The translations under genes and the position numbers were made by a program. From Yamagishiella unicocca (taxonomy: Eukaryota > Chlorophyta > Chlorophyceae > Chlamydomonadales > Volvocaceae): a DNA stretch of 64,000 bases. Shown piece by piece: positions 33,129-42,623 of this stretch. Under the pieces are notes generated by a model. That model did no database searches and was not told where the DNA came from. It was given only the letters and a program-made list of their open reading frames with translations. The DNA is taken from NCBI GenBank assembly GCA_003116995.1, contig BDSL01000001.1, positions 1 to 64,000 of the forward strand. Direction: 5' to 3'. Numbering within the stretch: the first letter of the stretch is position 1; every line of letters starts with the position of its first letter.

Positions 33129-35550
33129 TGCGCTAGCCTGACGGTAAACATGAAAAGGCTCGACTTTACGAGGAACAGAGTCCTTTCCTTTTAGAGTTTT
33201 CGTCATCATTCTTGCTGTAATAATTTAAGCGGAAGAACCACGCTTGTATCATCAAAAGGGTCGACCGTACTGCAGAGAATAGGTGACTCCGCACTATGCT
33301 CTCGCAAACTGACATCTTCAGACTAATAGAGGAGCGGAGCGGCGAGGACTGCATGAATACTAAGGAACCGTTTCAAGTATCAGTTGATTAGCCTGTCGGC
33401 ATTTAGGCATTTTCCAAGCAAAACAACGGGCCCTCACGAGCTCCACACCTTGGCAAGTTGAAGCACGCGAGCACACACGATAGCCTGCTTGGTATGGCAC
33501 GCACGTGAGCTTGCAGCTTGGAGACCTGCCATGGTGCCCTATCCGTGTGACCCACCTAGGGCGTTCACTCGCTTTTTCGTTCCTCGTTACAATTTCCACC
33601 GTAAGATAGTGTTACAGACGCTCTCTTACGTATGTGGCCAGCCGCAGCACCTATCTAGGACGCTCTGCTATCTAGAATCATCACCACTGGTCACACCACT
33701 GGCGCAGCTGCGACGACGAATTTGCGGAAATTCCTTTTCCTTTCCATTATTCGCGGCTTTCGTGTCACCTTCATTTAAAACCTGGGCATCTGGGGTTTTC
33801 AAGGGCTCAGCAGCTCCTCCGCCACCACTTCACAGCTGTGTTGTCCCCGCTCCGTGCCCGTCACATGATGTCGCAGCAAGCACGCTTGCATTGCACAGGC
33901 AAAACCTTGAGTGTACTTTGGAGGTAATGAGCCGTACGCGAAATGTGAGTGATGGCTGGTATCTCAACGGCGCATTGCCTGGGAAGTAAGTTGTCTGGTC
34001 CCTCCTGGTCCTAACTGACATTTTCCCTGCTGACCAAGGGCGACTGCGGTGCGGTTACCATTCTGCACCGCGCTTCCTGCGTGACATGGACCTTGTCCTG
34101 AAGCCCTATGCAGCGCTGTGATCCACACTGACCCACGTGCCCACCAGGAATGGCAGCCAAGCCCAACCCGTTGTGGAAGCGACCTTCCGTGGTTCCTATT
34201 CGTCAGTATTCGTTCCGATATGGCTGCATCCACCCAGAGGCCGGCCGCGCCCAGGCGGCCGCTGCCTACCTGCCAGATGGAGCGGTGATTGCTGCACCAC
34301 TGGCAGCTCTGCATGCTCACCTGTGCTGCCCTGTGTGGTTACTGCGAAGAGTGCTCAACTGGCCGCTGCACCGCATGTTGCTGTCCATACTACATGAGCG
34401 CAAGTATGCGGTTAGACGGTTTCGTGATGACAGTAATATGAACAGCAACTTGCAATACTTGCGACCGGGGGAACGCCAAGGTCCAACGGCACACCCTGCA
34501 GGTCACAGCGAGCGGTGTTTCCGATACCTCTGCAGCTTGCAGCGTTGTATGCCTAGCTCGGGCCAATTCACCAATCGTTGTTGCCGGTAGCATGCGGCAG
34601 CTCCTGCGCGGCAGCATCAACATCAGGTAATGCAGCGGTTATCGGGTCGGGAACACCACATCACCTTAGGCGCCCATGACATGGGGTGGATGTGTGCATA
34701 CAGTGTACGCACGTGAATTGCGATGTGTACCAAGGTATTGCCAGGGACAGGCAGGTGTCACAGCTAAACTTGTGACTCTGGACCCAAGACGTGCTTGCCG
34801 CCCGCACATGCTAATGGTTGCATTGGCGGCGGAGCAAGAAGGACACACCCTGAATATGGGGGTCCAAGCAGCACAAGCAGCAGGCAGCCAAACACTACAA
34901 TGATGCCTGTTGGCCTGTTTTGTTGTAACGGTTACAGTGGAGTTGGGTGTAGTGGAGGTGAGAGCCATCATACTTTGGACCGCCTGCGTCGCGTGTCCTG
35001 CCGTTGAAGATAAACACCGGTGCACCTAGTCAAAGTTTCGCTGTCGTCCAACGATGTCCGTGGGCGGCTGCGTTCACGTCTGGTTGTCCCTGGTCGACGG
35101 AATGCCACCAAACGCCATTAGGACCAAAAAACGTAGCCATATTATAGTCTGGGTCTTGGAGACCGGAATGCTGTAACTGTCCTGGGATGCGGGCGTGGTG
35201 TTCCAAACGGACAACGTCTACCGGTACCGGTAAGATGCAGCGGATATCATTTTGCTTCATAGTCGCGCCCTACTACGCTCACATAAGGTCTCATGCTATC
35301 AGGAACTTATAAAGGTCCAGAATAGCCAGTTTCTGTTGAGGGCCTGCTCGTACAGGACGATACTACAATCGGGGCAAGCGGATGCAAACTATGAAATAAG
35401 TTGTAAATAACATAAACTACGATAGACGCGTAGGCAATAATCGGACAAAACGTCATTCGTGCCTCAGAGCCTGACCAAGGATTTGTTCCGACTCTTCACA
35501 CTGCCCTTTCTTCCACTTTCTTCCACATCCAAGTGGTACAGCTGCAAAAA
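33129..35550. other. Intergenic region with no supported gene
   Basis: 2.4 kb between the EF-hand gene start and an orphan plus-strand gene. Base composition is mixed. The stretch 34140-34500 is GC-rich and open on the plus strand from an ATG at 34150 (MAAKPNPLWKRPSVVPIRQY...), with a possible acceptor at about 34147. A GTAAGT donor at 33988 and a TGTAA at 34925 could belong to a short plus-strand gene, but no phase-consistent model or recognised domain emerged. Confidence 0.4.
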
Positions 35551-36857
35551 ATGTGTACTCTTGGGACTCTGCCTTATGTGTACTCCCCGCAGCGGTGCTT
35601 GACTTGTAGGCCTCTTTACAGCCCCGGCGTCCGTCCCTCAAGGAAACGGGTGCAACTTCAGCGGACTGCGTACTCATCGGGAGAGCCCAGGTGGGAAGCT
35701 GGGGCTGTTCCGGCAAAGGCGGCAGATGGGCATTACCGGCAGGCCCCGTGCCAACTGAACCATAACCCTCGTGCACAAGCCTTGTCCAGCTTCTTTCATT
35801 GTCATTCATTCTCCCACCCGCGTGGTTTTTTCATTTGCTGATGTGGGTCGGCAGTACCGTCACTAGCAGAATTCCGAACAACCTGGGACAGCTCGGGCAG
35901 TTTGCGTCCCTGGGGCAACTCTCGGAGGACGACACAGCCATGATGCTGCAGCGAGCGGATCCCGCAAGGTGTGCCATGCTAAACTGTTTGTGTTCCATTT
36001 CGGCAGCGGCCTTAGTTCGCAGTGATGTTGCCTTGATCTGTAGCCTGGCGGCGGTACAGAGTCAGCATCGTGATGCACATATCATCATATGGAAGTCGCA
36101 CTGCTCCGTTGCGGTTCTGGTGATAAATACGTCACGTGGAAGTGCACTGAGCCTATGGAATGGAAGGAGGGCTATGGTATGCTTACCGAGTTATATTGCT
36201 GCGACCTGTACACGCAGCGCAGCAGACTAGGCACGGCGGCAGGGGCTTGATGACTATGTGCTGTGCATGCCTCAAATGCAGCTTCAACGATCAGGGGCTT
36301 TACGTGAATGAGGGCTCCATCTTTGCCAGCGTGGTGCTGCTGGTGGTCCTGCTCGCATTCTCCACCAACCGCATCTTCGGCTTGGACCGGCTCCTGATCA
36401 GCGCAGCACGGTAAGGGCGAGGGGCGTTGTGCAGGCGAGGCAGGGCGAGGCTTTCCTGGACTAATAAGCAATTGCGCCGAGAGATGCAGTGGTATAGTTT
36501 CGATTATTAGGTTTGACATTTGAGGGATGGTTGGTAATTTGCCTTTTTCTTGCCATTGGGCAGGTCCTGGAGGGAGGAACAGCGGAAAGAGGAGGTGCAG
36601 GTGAGGAATGAGAGGAACCTGAAACACACACACCATCGCGTAGCGATAAATGATGATGAATCCGCACTCTATACCGGTGTCCCCTTGTTTACCTACCTTC
36701 ATCCATACCCGTCCTTTCAACGAGAAATCCTTGTCACATCCTTGTCACATACATATACATGTACACGCAGAAGATGCAAAGGATGATGGACGATGGCTCC
36801 GACGTGCCAGGCTCGGGCCCTACAAGTGGTAGACCCCCTCCTGGAGGGGGGATCTGA
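35551..36857 (+). CDS. Single-pass membrane protein of unknown function
   Basis: Five exons close in phase: 35551-35690, 35855-35968, 36243-36410, 36564-36600 and 36771-36857 (181 aa). I do not recognise it. Visible parts are an Arg/Ser-rich N-terminus (possible transit peptide; start uncertain), a polar segment NNLGQLGQFASLGQLSEDDT, a CCACLKC cysteine cluster, one membrane helix (GSIFASVVLLVVLLAFSTNR), a charged coiled stretch (SWREEQRKEEVQKMQRMMDD) and a Gly/Pro-rich tail ending GRPPPGGGI. Donors are GTGGGA, GTGTGC, GTAAGG and GTGAGG. A TGTAA signal follows at 37024. The charged segment after the helix suggests a membrane-anchored protein with a soluble C-terminus. The overlapping minus-strand frame at 35453-35809 is a weaker alternative for the first exon region. 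Confidence 0.6.
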
Positions 36858-37023
36858 AAGGTCGCGACGTGGATCGTGGCTATGGAGCCTCACTGCCGTG
36901 CAACCAGATGCTGCCTTTGTGTCTGGAGGCCCCTGTCGCAAGTAATACTGCAGATGCTCCCAGGAGGCACTGGCAGGCCTATGTCCGACGTCCATCTGTT
37001 GGAACAGGTGTCAGGGTTGTTGT

Positions 37024-37028
37024 TGTAA
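37024..37028 (+). terminator. TGTAA polyadenylation signal for the orphan membrane-protein gene
   Basis: TGTAA lies 167 bases after the stop codon at 36857, in a GTTGTTGTTGTAATTG context. This is a typical 3' UTR length and motif for volvocalean algae. Confidence 0.6.
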
Positions 37029-37130
37029 TTGTTACAGTGGGCTCAAGACCTTAAAAGGGCCAGGGTATGCTGGCGTCGGTGGTGCAGGACCGCCGCTAGT
37101 CGTGCAAGCAGTTGGTTAAGACCGTTGGAA

Positions 37131-37346
37131 GCGATTGTCGTGCACCGGTACATAGTCTGTTGAGCTTGGCCCATAGCCGCCGATAGCCTTAGCCGTTTCG
37201 TACCCGCTAGCTGGATCTGGCAGCGCAGGTTTGCTATTCATATTACATGTGACCAATGCACCCTGTCGTGGGTAGGCCCTTCTGTAAGTCGCCTTCCGCT
37301 CAGTGATCTCCTCGCCTGCTCGCGCTGGTTTTCGCGCACGTGCATC
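37131..37346. repeat. Direct repeat, left copy, flanking the reverse-transcriptase relic
   Basis: About 216 bp that recur at 39331-39547 in the same orientation with scattered substitutions. Shared blocks include TGTTGAGCTTGGCCCATAGC, GTAGCC or ATAGCCTTAGCCGTTTCGT, GCGCAGGTTTGCTAT and TCGCCTGCTCGCGCT. Confidence 0.9.
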
Positions 37347-37679
37347 CGTGTTCGTCCGGCCCAGCGCCAGTCCCCTTCTGCGGCTTCTTCTCCGCCGCCA
37401 TCTTTTCAGGCGCTTCAGTTCGCCACTCATAGGTGAAAGTTTGATCCCGTTTGCCACGTTTCTGGTACGGTTCGGTTCGATCAGCCGCAGCCCGTTTATT
37501 TCGCAGTTGCCTACGTACCAGCAGCCTGCCTGTTCGCGTGCCATGTACGGCAGTTGCCGTCGTTTCCATCCTGTGCCTTCATTTGTCACGGCAGTCGCCG
37601 ATGGGGTTCCGCGTATCGCGCTTTACAACATTTCACCTTTCATGTTATTTTGGCAGTTCAGCTCGCAGCTTGTCGGCAG

Positions 37680-37757
37680 GTTCAACCGCGGCCATATCTG
37701 GCCCTTGCGCTGCGGCCATATCTGGCCCTTGCGCTGCGGCCATATCTGGCCCTTGCA
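37680..37757. repeat. 24-bp repeat, three copies
   Basis: Three copies of GCGGCCATATCTGGCCCTTGC with a short linker, immediately downstream (element orientation) of the reverse-transcriptase frame. GGCCATATCTGGCC is near-palindromic. Confidence 0.9.
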
Positions 37758-37779
37758 GCCGCCGTCTTTTTTCTAGCTG

Positions 37780-39277
37780 TCAGTTTCCATTACACCGTGA
37801 CGCCGGTTTCGTTCCACCTACATGAAAATCATCGCATCCTCCTGCGGCGCCTCCGCTGGTGGTGATGGCGGTGGTGGCGCTAGTGGTAGTGGTGGTGCCA
37901 GTGGTGTCACTCGCCAATGCCAGCCTGGGCTCTGGAGGCGCCAGCCTCACAGGCGGCAACCCCTCCAGCCGCCACCCGAGGCTCGCACCCAACATCACCT
38001 CCGCATCAGTTGTGGTCGGGTGGCCAGGACCCACCGGCGCCGCCCTGCTCGCCACGTCGGCCATCCGCCATGGGGATGGGAGGTCCGCCCACAGGCGTTC
38101 GAATGCCCCCATACGCTCCCGCCGCCGCCGAAGCTCCAAGGAAACCCGTGCCTCCCTCGCACGGGGGTAGAGGCTGCGCTCGACAGCTGCGCGCCAGCTC
38201 GCCATCGCCTCAGATCTAGCTGCGGTGTCGGTCTCATGCAGGATCACGGTCAGCACCTTACGCTTCCGCAGGACATCCCCCAGCCTGCGAAGGGCCCGAC
38301 AGCCCACCAGCCCCGGGTATGTATGCTCCAGCCCGGGGCGCATAGGGCCCCCTGCTGCTCCAGACTGGCTTGCCGGAGTCAGCGGGTTCCCCCAAATGGG
38401 CACATTCCAGCACCACGTGCCTGGGACCAACGGTATGTCCGCAATATCCTGTACAGGGGCCAGCACCGCCAACGCAGTCACCACCCGGCGGACATCCTCA
38501 GGCAGGCTCGCCGCACCCATCCACGGCCCCTGTAATCTGGTCGTATATACACTCAGCGGCCGGAAAGCCGGGTGAACCCCCTGAAGGAACGCCGCCGCCG
38601 CCACTGACTCCCCAGCGGCGGCCGCCGCCGCCCACGGGGTGCGGTTTTACGTGGGAAGAGTCGCTTCAGCCTCGAATCGGAGCGCCCAGCAGACCCACCT
38701 AGACCGCACATGCTCCCTGAACGGTAGGGCCCCAAAGCCTCCGCAAGATGGGTGCCCTACCAGTAGGAGGCGGGGAATACCCGTTGCCCGCCGTAAGGCC
38801 CCGGTCGATGAGCTTGGTTGGCCCCGGCGCACTCCAGCCCCTCCACGAAGAGCTCAGGGAGCAGCCCTCTGTGCCAGGTCAACCGATGCGTCCCACATGC
38901 CGCAGCCGCCCTGGCTCGCCCCAACATCGACAAAGGGAGCCGCGCGATCCTCCCCAACCGCGTCGTACCTTTCTCAGCCTGCACGGTCCACTCGATCGCA
39001 GCGGTCGCCCCAACATCAGTAAACGGCAGGCTGAGCGCTGCGGCCGACTGCACCACCTTGAGCCCCGCAATGGTCGGACAACAATCACCCGCAACACCCA
39101 CCGGCAGTACTCAACCTTATTTAAGCTAAGCTGCTGCCCTGACGCCCTCGAATACTTCTCCGTGTACCTGAGGAAACCCGGCACCGAGTGAATGCCATCG
39201 AGAAGCACCTCCGTATCATCTGCAAACTGCACTGCCGTTGCGACCTCAGCCGCGCTTCGTTTCAATCGGAAGAGCAC
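37780..39277 (-). pseudogene. Non-LTR retrotransposon reverse transcriptase, 5'-truncated and frameshifted
   Basis: The minus strand carries the C-terminal half of a LINE-type reverse transcriptase. The catalytic motif is AVQFADDTEVLLDGIHSV (FADD box), followed by KYSRASGQQLSLNKVEYC (thumb-proximal motif). Next come GTTRLGRIARLPLSMLGRAR (GR box), GGFGALPFREHVRSRWVCWA, and a C-terminal segment with QDIADIPLVPGTWCWNVPIW and LVGCRALRRLGDVLRK. These pieces fall in different frames (frame changes near 39120-39080, 38760 and 38620), and the fingers, most of the palm and any endonuclease are missing. It is therefore dead. The relic sits between two ~216-bp direct repeats. It resembles L1-like elements of green algae, but I cannot name the clade. 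Confidence 0.82.
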
Positions 39278-39330
39278 TGGTCTATAGCCGCCTTAGCCGC
39301 CGAGCAGGCTCAAGCTGCACGGTTTACAAA

Positions 39331-39547
39331 ATCGATTGTGTTGCACCGGTTCATAGCCTGTTGAGCTTGGCCCATAGCCGCCGGTAGCCTTAGCCGTTTC
39401 GTACCCGCCAGCTTCAGTTAATCCGACAGCGCAGGTTTGCTATCCGTATTACATATGATCAGTGCACACTTTTGTCGTAAGTAGGCTTAAGACGTCTTCC
39501 GCTCAGCGATCTCGTCGCCTGCTCGCGCTAGCTTCCGCGCATGCAAC
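39331..39547. repeat. Direct repeat, right copy, flanking the reverse-transcriptase relic
   Basis: Second copy of the 37131-37346 sequence, same orientation. It begins ATCGATTGTGTTGCACCGGT and ends near CGCGCTAGCTTCCGCGCATG. It starts about 50 bp beyond the 5' end of the reverse-transcriptase frame. Confidence 0.9.
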
Positions 39548-40435
39548 CCCCTTAGTTAGGCGCCAAGGTGGCCAAACCGTCCCGGTGGCGGCCGTATCCC
39601 CTGCCTGCCCTGACACAGTGGCTGATGACGTGACAGTGAGCGTGGTTCCATCAGCCACCTACTGGGGACACTTAAGAGGCCAGAAATGGCACATACTTCT
39701 ACTGCCCTTATAATTGTAAATTGAACTGGCCTGGGGAAAGATGCGGATCATCTCGCACTACCCTCTATACCGAAGTGATTCATGTAGGGGGACGACATGT
39801 AACTTTGCACCAAACACCCATCGCGGCCATGTGGACCGGGGCACAAAATTGAGCCTTCACGATACAACTGGAGGGTTTGGCACGCCAGCAAACCCGATGC
39901 GGTTAGTCCATGTAATGCGACACCTTTGTTCCCGATGTGCCCGATGGTTATACCTTTTGGTCTGGAGCCCACTGTACTACTACCATTGTTACATGGCGTC
40001 AGGGGTGAGCAAAATGGTGCTCAACTATCGTCCACCCGGCAACGTGCCGAGGGTAGTCTCTATTTATACCGATGCAAATATCGTCGGTAGGGATTCTACG
40101 GATGCACGTCCGTCCCCGTAGACGTAAGGCATTATGTCGGGTGTCACTCGCTGGGTCACTCGGTGCACTCCCCACTCGTCTATTCCCATAAACACGTGCA
40201 ATGCGTGCAGACATGAAAAGCTACCCTTCCCAATCTAAACCAACCCATCTCCATCAGCTCACTCTCACGCCAAGTTGCTACCCTGGCGACTTAACAATCC
40301 GACGTGCACAGCGAAATCACGCCTCCCTACCTAGGAAGGTTCCGTACGCCAACAATGCGCAAGCCCTGCGTTGCTGTCCTGTCGCTCCCAGAAAAGGACG
40401 GTGCTGCTAGCATGCGCCATGGATATAACCGTTAC
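39548..40435. other. Intergenic/3' UTR region of the multi-pass membrane protein gene
   Basis: Contains a minus-strand TGTAA at 39989-39993, about 440 bases after the stop at 40436, likely its polyadenylation signal. No exon supported. Confidence 0.5.
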
Positions 40436-42103
40436 TTAAACAGCACTACCGTGGTTTGCCTGGTTGCCACTGGCGCTCGTTCTCCCCAGCATGGGACCCG
40501 CCGGCGGGCGGACCATCTGCGCCGCCTGTGCCTGCGCCATCAGTTGTGCCATCTGCATCTGCTGCTGTTGCTGGATGGCTTGGTTCTTTAAGAGCGGCAA
40601 TGTATCGTGCTGGTAACCAGGGTTGTAAAGCCCAGGCGCTGGCACTGTCCCAAGAGCTAGCTGGCTTGCGGCGCTGTCCACCGCCGCCCGCTGCGCTCGC
40701 ATGAGCAGCTCCCGCTCCCGCTTCGTCTTTGCGAAATCCGCTACTGCATTCATGAGCAGAAAGCTAGCGCCGACCCACAACAGGAATGAACCGGCTACCA
40801 CGCTGCCGAGGGCGTCGTACGCCTTGTTGGTGCGGTTCAACGCCGTTGCGATCGTGTCGTAGCTGCAAACACAAATGTCTTTCTGCGGGTGTGGGAAGGA
40901 GGGCGTGCAGCAGGACAACGTGATGACAATTGCTGCTTGCAGCACGCCGACAGTCATTGCGTGCGGGAGTCGTTGCATGATATAGCAGTAGGATGTGCAT
41001 GACCCAAACCATGCCGCACGGAACAGAAGCGTGCTCCACTAGCCAGGCGATCGTCGTCCACCCGCGACGCGAAAGGTGTCGTACACCGATGCCTCAAATG
41101 GGCTTCCGGTGCACACATTAGGCGTCCTGTCCCGTACCGCAGCCGGTATGTTACACCTCGATACCACGGTGTCTGCATCCTAAAGCCCCCCTGCCTACTG
41201 CTAGAGTGAATATCGGTTGAGGGACTAACACGCAGTTGAGGGCGTGATCATATCTACCGTCGATAGCGTCTCAAGCAACCCCTAACGCCTTTCCCCGCGT
41301 ACCTGCACAAGGAAGTCAAAGATCGCCAGGTTGAGGCAGTCGCTCGGACAGTAGAAGGGGACCGTTGGGGGGCTGGCCGCGGCGGTAATGTTACCAGTGG
41401 TCGCAGTGGTCAAGTTAGCAACGACGGTTCCGTTCAACATGGGCGGGGGCCTTGCACCGCCCATAGTCATCGTCGTGTTGGCGGCGGTCAGCGAGACCTG
41501 TAAGACGCCACGGACCGTGTAGGTTGCACCATACCACAGGCAGCTGCCGAAGATAACAAAGACCAGCCAAAAGAGAATGGCCCACCAAACAGCGCATAGG
41601 ATGGCCTCCGTTGCCAACCAAAGCCATGAGCCGCATACGGCCCTGCCTGCGAACAGGGGCGTCGTGGGTAAGGAGGGGGCTAGAGCGCCGGCTGGGCTAG
41701 CCGCACGCGAACACGCCCAAATGGCGACGAGTAGGATTCAACCAGTTGCTCACCCCTCTGATCGACAGCCTTCTCTAAACAAGTGCGGCCGCCGGACATG
41801 AGTACCATTGTCGCTGCCATAATCGCGCACACCACGACCGCTCCGACTGCCATCGAGTGAATAGTATTGATGTAGCCCTCTGCCTCCACGGATAACGCAG
41901 CAAGCGCAGCGTTGGTGTTGGACAGCGCTGTGTTGGTGCCCGTGGCCCTGACAGCGAGACGCGACGCAGCCGGGTCAAACACGCAACGACTTCTTCACAC
42001 AGCCGTCTTGCACATAACAGCTACTTACCAAACAATGATGCCCACAAAGATGAAAAGAAAGGCTATCAGCGCCACCCACGGCACGTAGGCCAGCGCACGC
42101 TTC
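40436..42103 (-). CDS. Four-helix membrane protein of unknown function (5' exon(s) unresolved)
   Basis: Exons on the minus strand are 42103-42029, about 41995-41690 (inner limits uncertain), about 41655-41303 and 40862-40436. Predicted helices are AYVPWVALIAFLFIFVGIIV, SMAVGAVVVCAIMAATMVLM, ILCAVWWAILFWLVFVIFGS and VVAGSFLLWVGASFLLMNAV. The loop between helices 1 and 2 is helical and Asn/Ala-rich (ATGTNTALSNTNAALAALSV). The loop between helices 3 and 4 has several N-glycosylation sequons (AANTT, LNGT, ANLT, GNIT) and paired cysteines (FYCPSDC). The C-tail is charged, then Gln/Ala/Met-rich (IQQQQQMQMAQLMAQAQAAQ). The two-plus-two helix layout with a glycosylated loop recalls uncharacterised plant plasma-membrane proteins and, distantly, Tweety/prominin-type topologies; this is only an impression. 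The first exon, and so the start, lies upstream of 42103. Confidence 0.65.
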
Positions 42104-42623
42104 CTGCGGGTAGGTGGGGGCGGGTGGGGGCGTTTGGACTTCGCTACTTGTGATCAGTCCTTAGCAAGCCAAGGCTTGCCTCGTTGGCACAATCATGTTT
42201 GCAGCGGATTCCTTTAGCTCCCAGGAAGTAAGCGGCTTGTCCTGCACAGCCGTCAAGTGAATGGTTGTCTATGGTGATAATTGCGTCAAAGTCCAAAGTA
42301 TTTACCACAATTTCCATAAAAGCAGGCACCATGCATCCATGATGGCGCGCGATTGTGTACGGCGTCCTGTATTCGTTGTTGCATGCGTTGACGCGGTAAC
42401 AGGACTGCCGCGAAAGGTTATTATGACCTGAGCGTCGCATTAGGCAGGGCTCACACCTAGTGTCATGTATGGGACTTTTGCTCCTAGCAATCCATGCTCT
42501 ACCGAAAGTGTGTGTGGTAGCGCTCGGCCGGCGACTTTCTAGATTATTTCCTTTTAATTTATGCGAATTTAACACTAGCTCGAGTCACGAGACTGTGGCT
42601 TGAGTTACGACCGCTCAGGAAAG
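42104..42623. promoter_or_regulatory. Divergent region between membrane-protein gene and kinase gene
   Basis: 520 bp before the kinase start on one side and upstream of the membrane-protein exon on the other. The missing first exon of the membrane protein probably lies here. A minus-strand frame at 42144-42575 is open for about 140 codons but has no recognisable domain and a low-GC composition unlike the flanking exons. Confidence 0.45.

Noticed and set aside
33953..34119. Small plus-strand two-exon gene (MAGISTAHCLG|RRLRCGYHSA...)
   Set aside because: In phase, but only about 35 codons, with no conserved motif and no transcript evidence.
42144..42575. 143-codon minus-strand frame upstream of the four-helix membrane protein
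   Set aside because: AT-richer composition, no recognised motif, and no donor that joins it in phase to exon 42103-42029. A small part may still be the missing first exon.
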